Source: Microbacteriaceae bacterium (GTDB lineage: Bacteria; Actinomycetota; Actinomycetes; Actinomycetales; Microbacteriaceae). Taken from it: DNA of 5,978 nt. The translations under genes and the position numbers were made by a program. The stretch is from positions 1-5,978 of the forward strand of contig CANKTR010000056.1 of the NCBI GenBank assembly GCA_947486475.1, read 5' to 3'. The notes below the pieces were generated by a model. That model had not been told where the DNA came from and searched no databases. It saw only the letters and a program-made list of their open reading frames with translations. Position 1 is the first letter of the stretch. Each line of letters begins with the position of its first letter. Positions 4,480-5,978 of this stretch are shown here, one piece after another.

Positions 4480-5978
4480 GTGATGCGTCAACGACTGGTG
4501 ATCTGGGTTCCTCTCGTCATCGCGGCGTCCGTTGGCACCTGGTTTGCACTAAGTTTCGGTGGTGCTGCGGCCGCGGGTGGGCTTGAGGACGCGGGTGACG
4601 TGGTTCGCTGGGGCACGCCGTTCGTCAAAATGCTGGTGTCGTTGGCGGGCGCACTTGTCATCGGTGGGCTGGGGGTCCTGTTGTTCGTTCTCCCCCCCGG
4701 CGCATCCGCCCAGCGGGTCCAGACGGTCGCGCTCGGTGCGGGAGTCGTCTGGACGCTGTCGATGGTGGCGTACACCCTTTTCACCTATTTCGCCGTTCTC
4801 GGGACACCACCCTCGTTCGACGCCGGTTTCGACGAGAACTTCGGTTTTTTTGTCCTCACGACCGAACTCGGACAACAGTTGATGATTGCGACCGCGATGG
4901 CGGCGGCCACCACCACCGTGCTCGCGATCGCCCGCCACTTTTTCTGGTTGGCCGCGGCGTTCCTGTTGGCTGTTGCGTCAGCGTGGCCATTCGCCGAGAT
5001 GAGCCACTCCGGTGCGACCACCAACCACGGAATCGCCGTGAACTCACTGGTCCTTCACATTGTGTTCGTCTCGCTGTGGACGGGGGGACTGGTTGCTACC
5101 CTGGTCGCGATGAGCGCGCGAGCGAACCGTGCGGACACCCTCCGTCGATACTCATCAATCGCCCTGCTGTCGATTGCCGTCGTGGCCATCACGGGAGTAT
5201 CGAGTGCTGTCATTCGAGTCGGAACGCTCGAGAACCTGGTGGACACCGAGTACGGCATCCTGGTGATCCTCAAGGCGGTCGGTGTCGTGATTCTCGCGCT
5301 GCTCGGTGTGCGCTGGCGACGCGCGATCATCCCCCACCTCGATTCGGTGCGAGGTGTGGTCGGGTTCGCACTCGTCGAAACGGCCATTCTCGGGGTGATT
5401 GTTGGCCTCGCAACGGGACTCGCGAGAACCGCACCTCCGATTGACCAAGTCGCCGCAGGACCGATGACGCCAGCCGAAATCCTGACCGGACGAACTCTGC
5501 CGGGCGAGTGGACCTGGACGACGGCATTCACCGCGTGGAACATCGACCTCATCTGGGGGTTGTTCGCGGTCTTCACGACACTCTTCTACCTGTGGGGCGT
5601 CCGGCGGCTGAATCGTCGCGGTGACGCGTGGCCCGTTCATCGAACCCTGAATTGGATCGGGGCGATGGCCGTTCTGGTGTACACGACGAGCGGCGGCGTC
5701 GCGGTGTACGGGCAGTTCCTGTTCAGCGCTCACATGATCGCGCACATGCTGTTGACGATGTTGATTCCCGTGGGAATCGTTCTGTCCGCGCCGGTCACCC
5801 TCGTGGCACGGGCCATTGAGGTGCGCCACGACGGCTCGCGCGGAATGCGCGAATGGTTCCTCGGAATCGTCCAATCGCGGTGGATCGGTCTGGTCGGCCA
5901 GCCCCTCGTGTCCACCGTGGTGTTCGCGCTGTCGCTCATGGTGTTCTATTACTCGCCACTGTTGTCGTGGGCATCGAC
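4480..5978 (+). CDS. ctaG: CopD-CtaG fusion, cytochrome c oxidase assembly/copper membrane protein (5' part)
   Basis: An open frame of 499 codons runs off the right edge with no stop, so the gene is partial. It is rich in membrane helices throughout. The first part (about 1-310) resembles the CopD copper-transport domain: a His-rich loop EMSHSGATTNH near 174-183, HIVFVSLWTGGLVAT at 193-207 and an ATGLARTAPP ending near 313. The second part starts a caa3_CtaG domain, with HMIAHMLLTMLIPVG (His418 and His422) and LSAPVTL following. Proteins with this fusion are common in actinobacteria at about 600-680 residues, so 100-180 residues are likely missing. Known members assist copper delivery to the Cu centre of cytochrome c oxidase; that role is inferred here from family. 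GTG 4480 is chosen because of the TAGGCT -10 at 7-nt spacing; ATG 4483 is the alternative. No antisense frame here looks real. Confidence 0.88.
   Translation, partial: MMRQRLVIWVPLVIAASVGTWFALSFGGAAAAGGLEDAGDVVRWGTPFVKMLVSLAGALVIGGLGVLLFVLPPGASAQRVQTVALGAGVVWTLSMVAYTLFTYFAVLGTPPSFDAGFDENFGFFVLTTELGQQLMIATAMAAATTTVLAIARHFFWLAAAFLLAVASAWPFAEMSHSGATTNHGIAVNSLVLHIVFVSLWTGGLVATLVAMSARANRADTLRRYSSIALLSIAVVAITGVSSAVIRVGTLENLVDTEYGILVILKAVGVVILALLGVRWRRAIIPHLDSVRGVVGFALVETAILGVIVGLATGLARTAPPIDQVAAGPMTPAEILTGRTLPGEWTWTTAFTAWNIDLIWGLFAVFTTLFYLWGVRRLNRRGDAWPVHRTLNWIGAMAVLVYTTSGGVAVYGQFLFSAHMIAHMLLTMLIPVGIVLSAPVTLVARAIEVRHDGSRGMREWFLGIVQSRWIGLVGQPLVSTVVFALSLMVFYYSPLLSWAS

Noticed and set aside
5155..5874. 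Minus-strand open frame of 239 aa
   Set aside because: It is antisense to the CopD-CtaG frame, which reads through with coherent membrane helices and HMIAHM motifs. The antisense product is charged and repetitive with no recognisable fold.

Overview
This is a gene-dense, high-GC window (roughly 60% by eye) from an actinobacterium. The gene order Zur - L28 - L33 - S14 - HU - CopD/CtaG fusion, the M. tuberculosis-like Zur, the actinobacterial TAGGCT -10 elements and the leaderless starts all fit the Actinobacteria. The short intergenic spaces suggest a Microbacteriaceae-like, fairly streamlined genome, but family placement is inference. Every real gene is on the + strand.

Region 1 (1-2509): the end of a branched-chain 2-oxoacid dehydrogenase operon. 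It holds the E1-alpha C-terminus, a complete E1-beta and a complete E2 with lipoyl, peripheral-subunit-binding and catalytic acyltransferase domains. The genes overlap or nearly abut (ATGA overlap, then a 2-nt gap). No E3 gene lies in the window, so E3 must be encoded elsewhere.

Region 2 (2510-3207): a likely zinc-homeostasis unit. Four bases after the E2 stop is a consensus -35 (TTGACA), an exact 17-bp spacer and a -10. Two Fur/Zur-type 15-bp operators, arranged as mirror images, cover the -35 and the start codon. The promoter drives an unrecognised 92-aa protein with one predicted membrane helix and a tail with 8 His in its last 29 residues. Directly after it is a Zur repressor that keeps every zinc ligand I can map from M. 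tuberculosis Zur. I infer a zinc-responsive, autoregulated pair. This is the most interesting part of the window.

Region 3 (3208-4450): ribosomal proteins L28, L33 and S14, all of the zinc-independent (Cys-poor) type, in one tight operon with its own promoter and a leader of about 100 nt carrying three hairpins. Histone-like HU follows, then a strong intrinsic terminator. In mycobacteria and Streptomyces this ribosomal set is repressed by Zur. Here it sits beside zur, but I see no Zur box in front of it.

Region 4 (4451-5978): the start of a large membrane protein, a CopD-CtaG fusion for copper handling and cytochrome c oxidase assembly, running off the window. It appears to be transcribed leaderless from a TAGGCT -10 placed just after the HU terminator. 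No tRNA, rRNA, CRISPR array, insertion sequence or other mobile element was seen.
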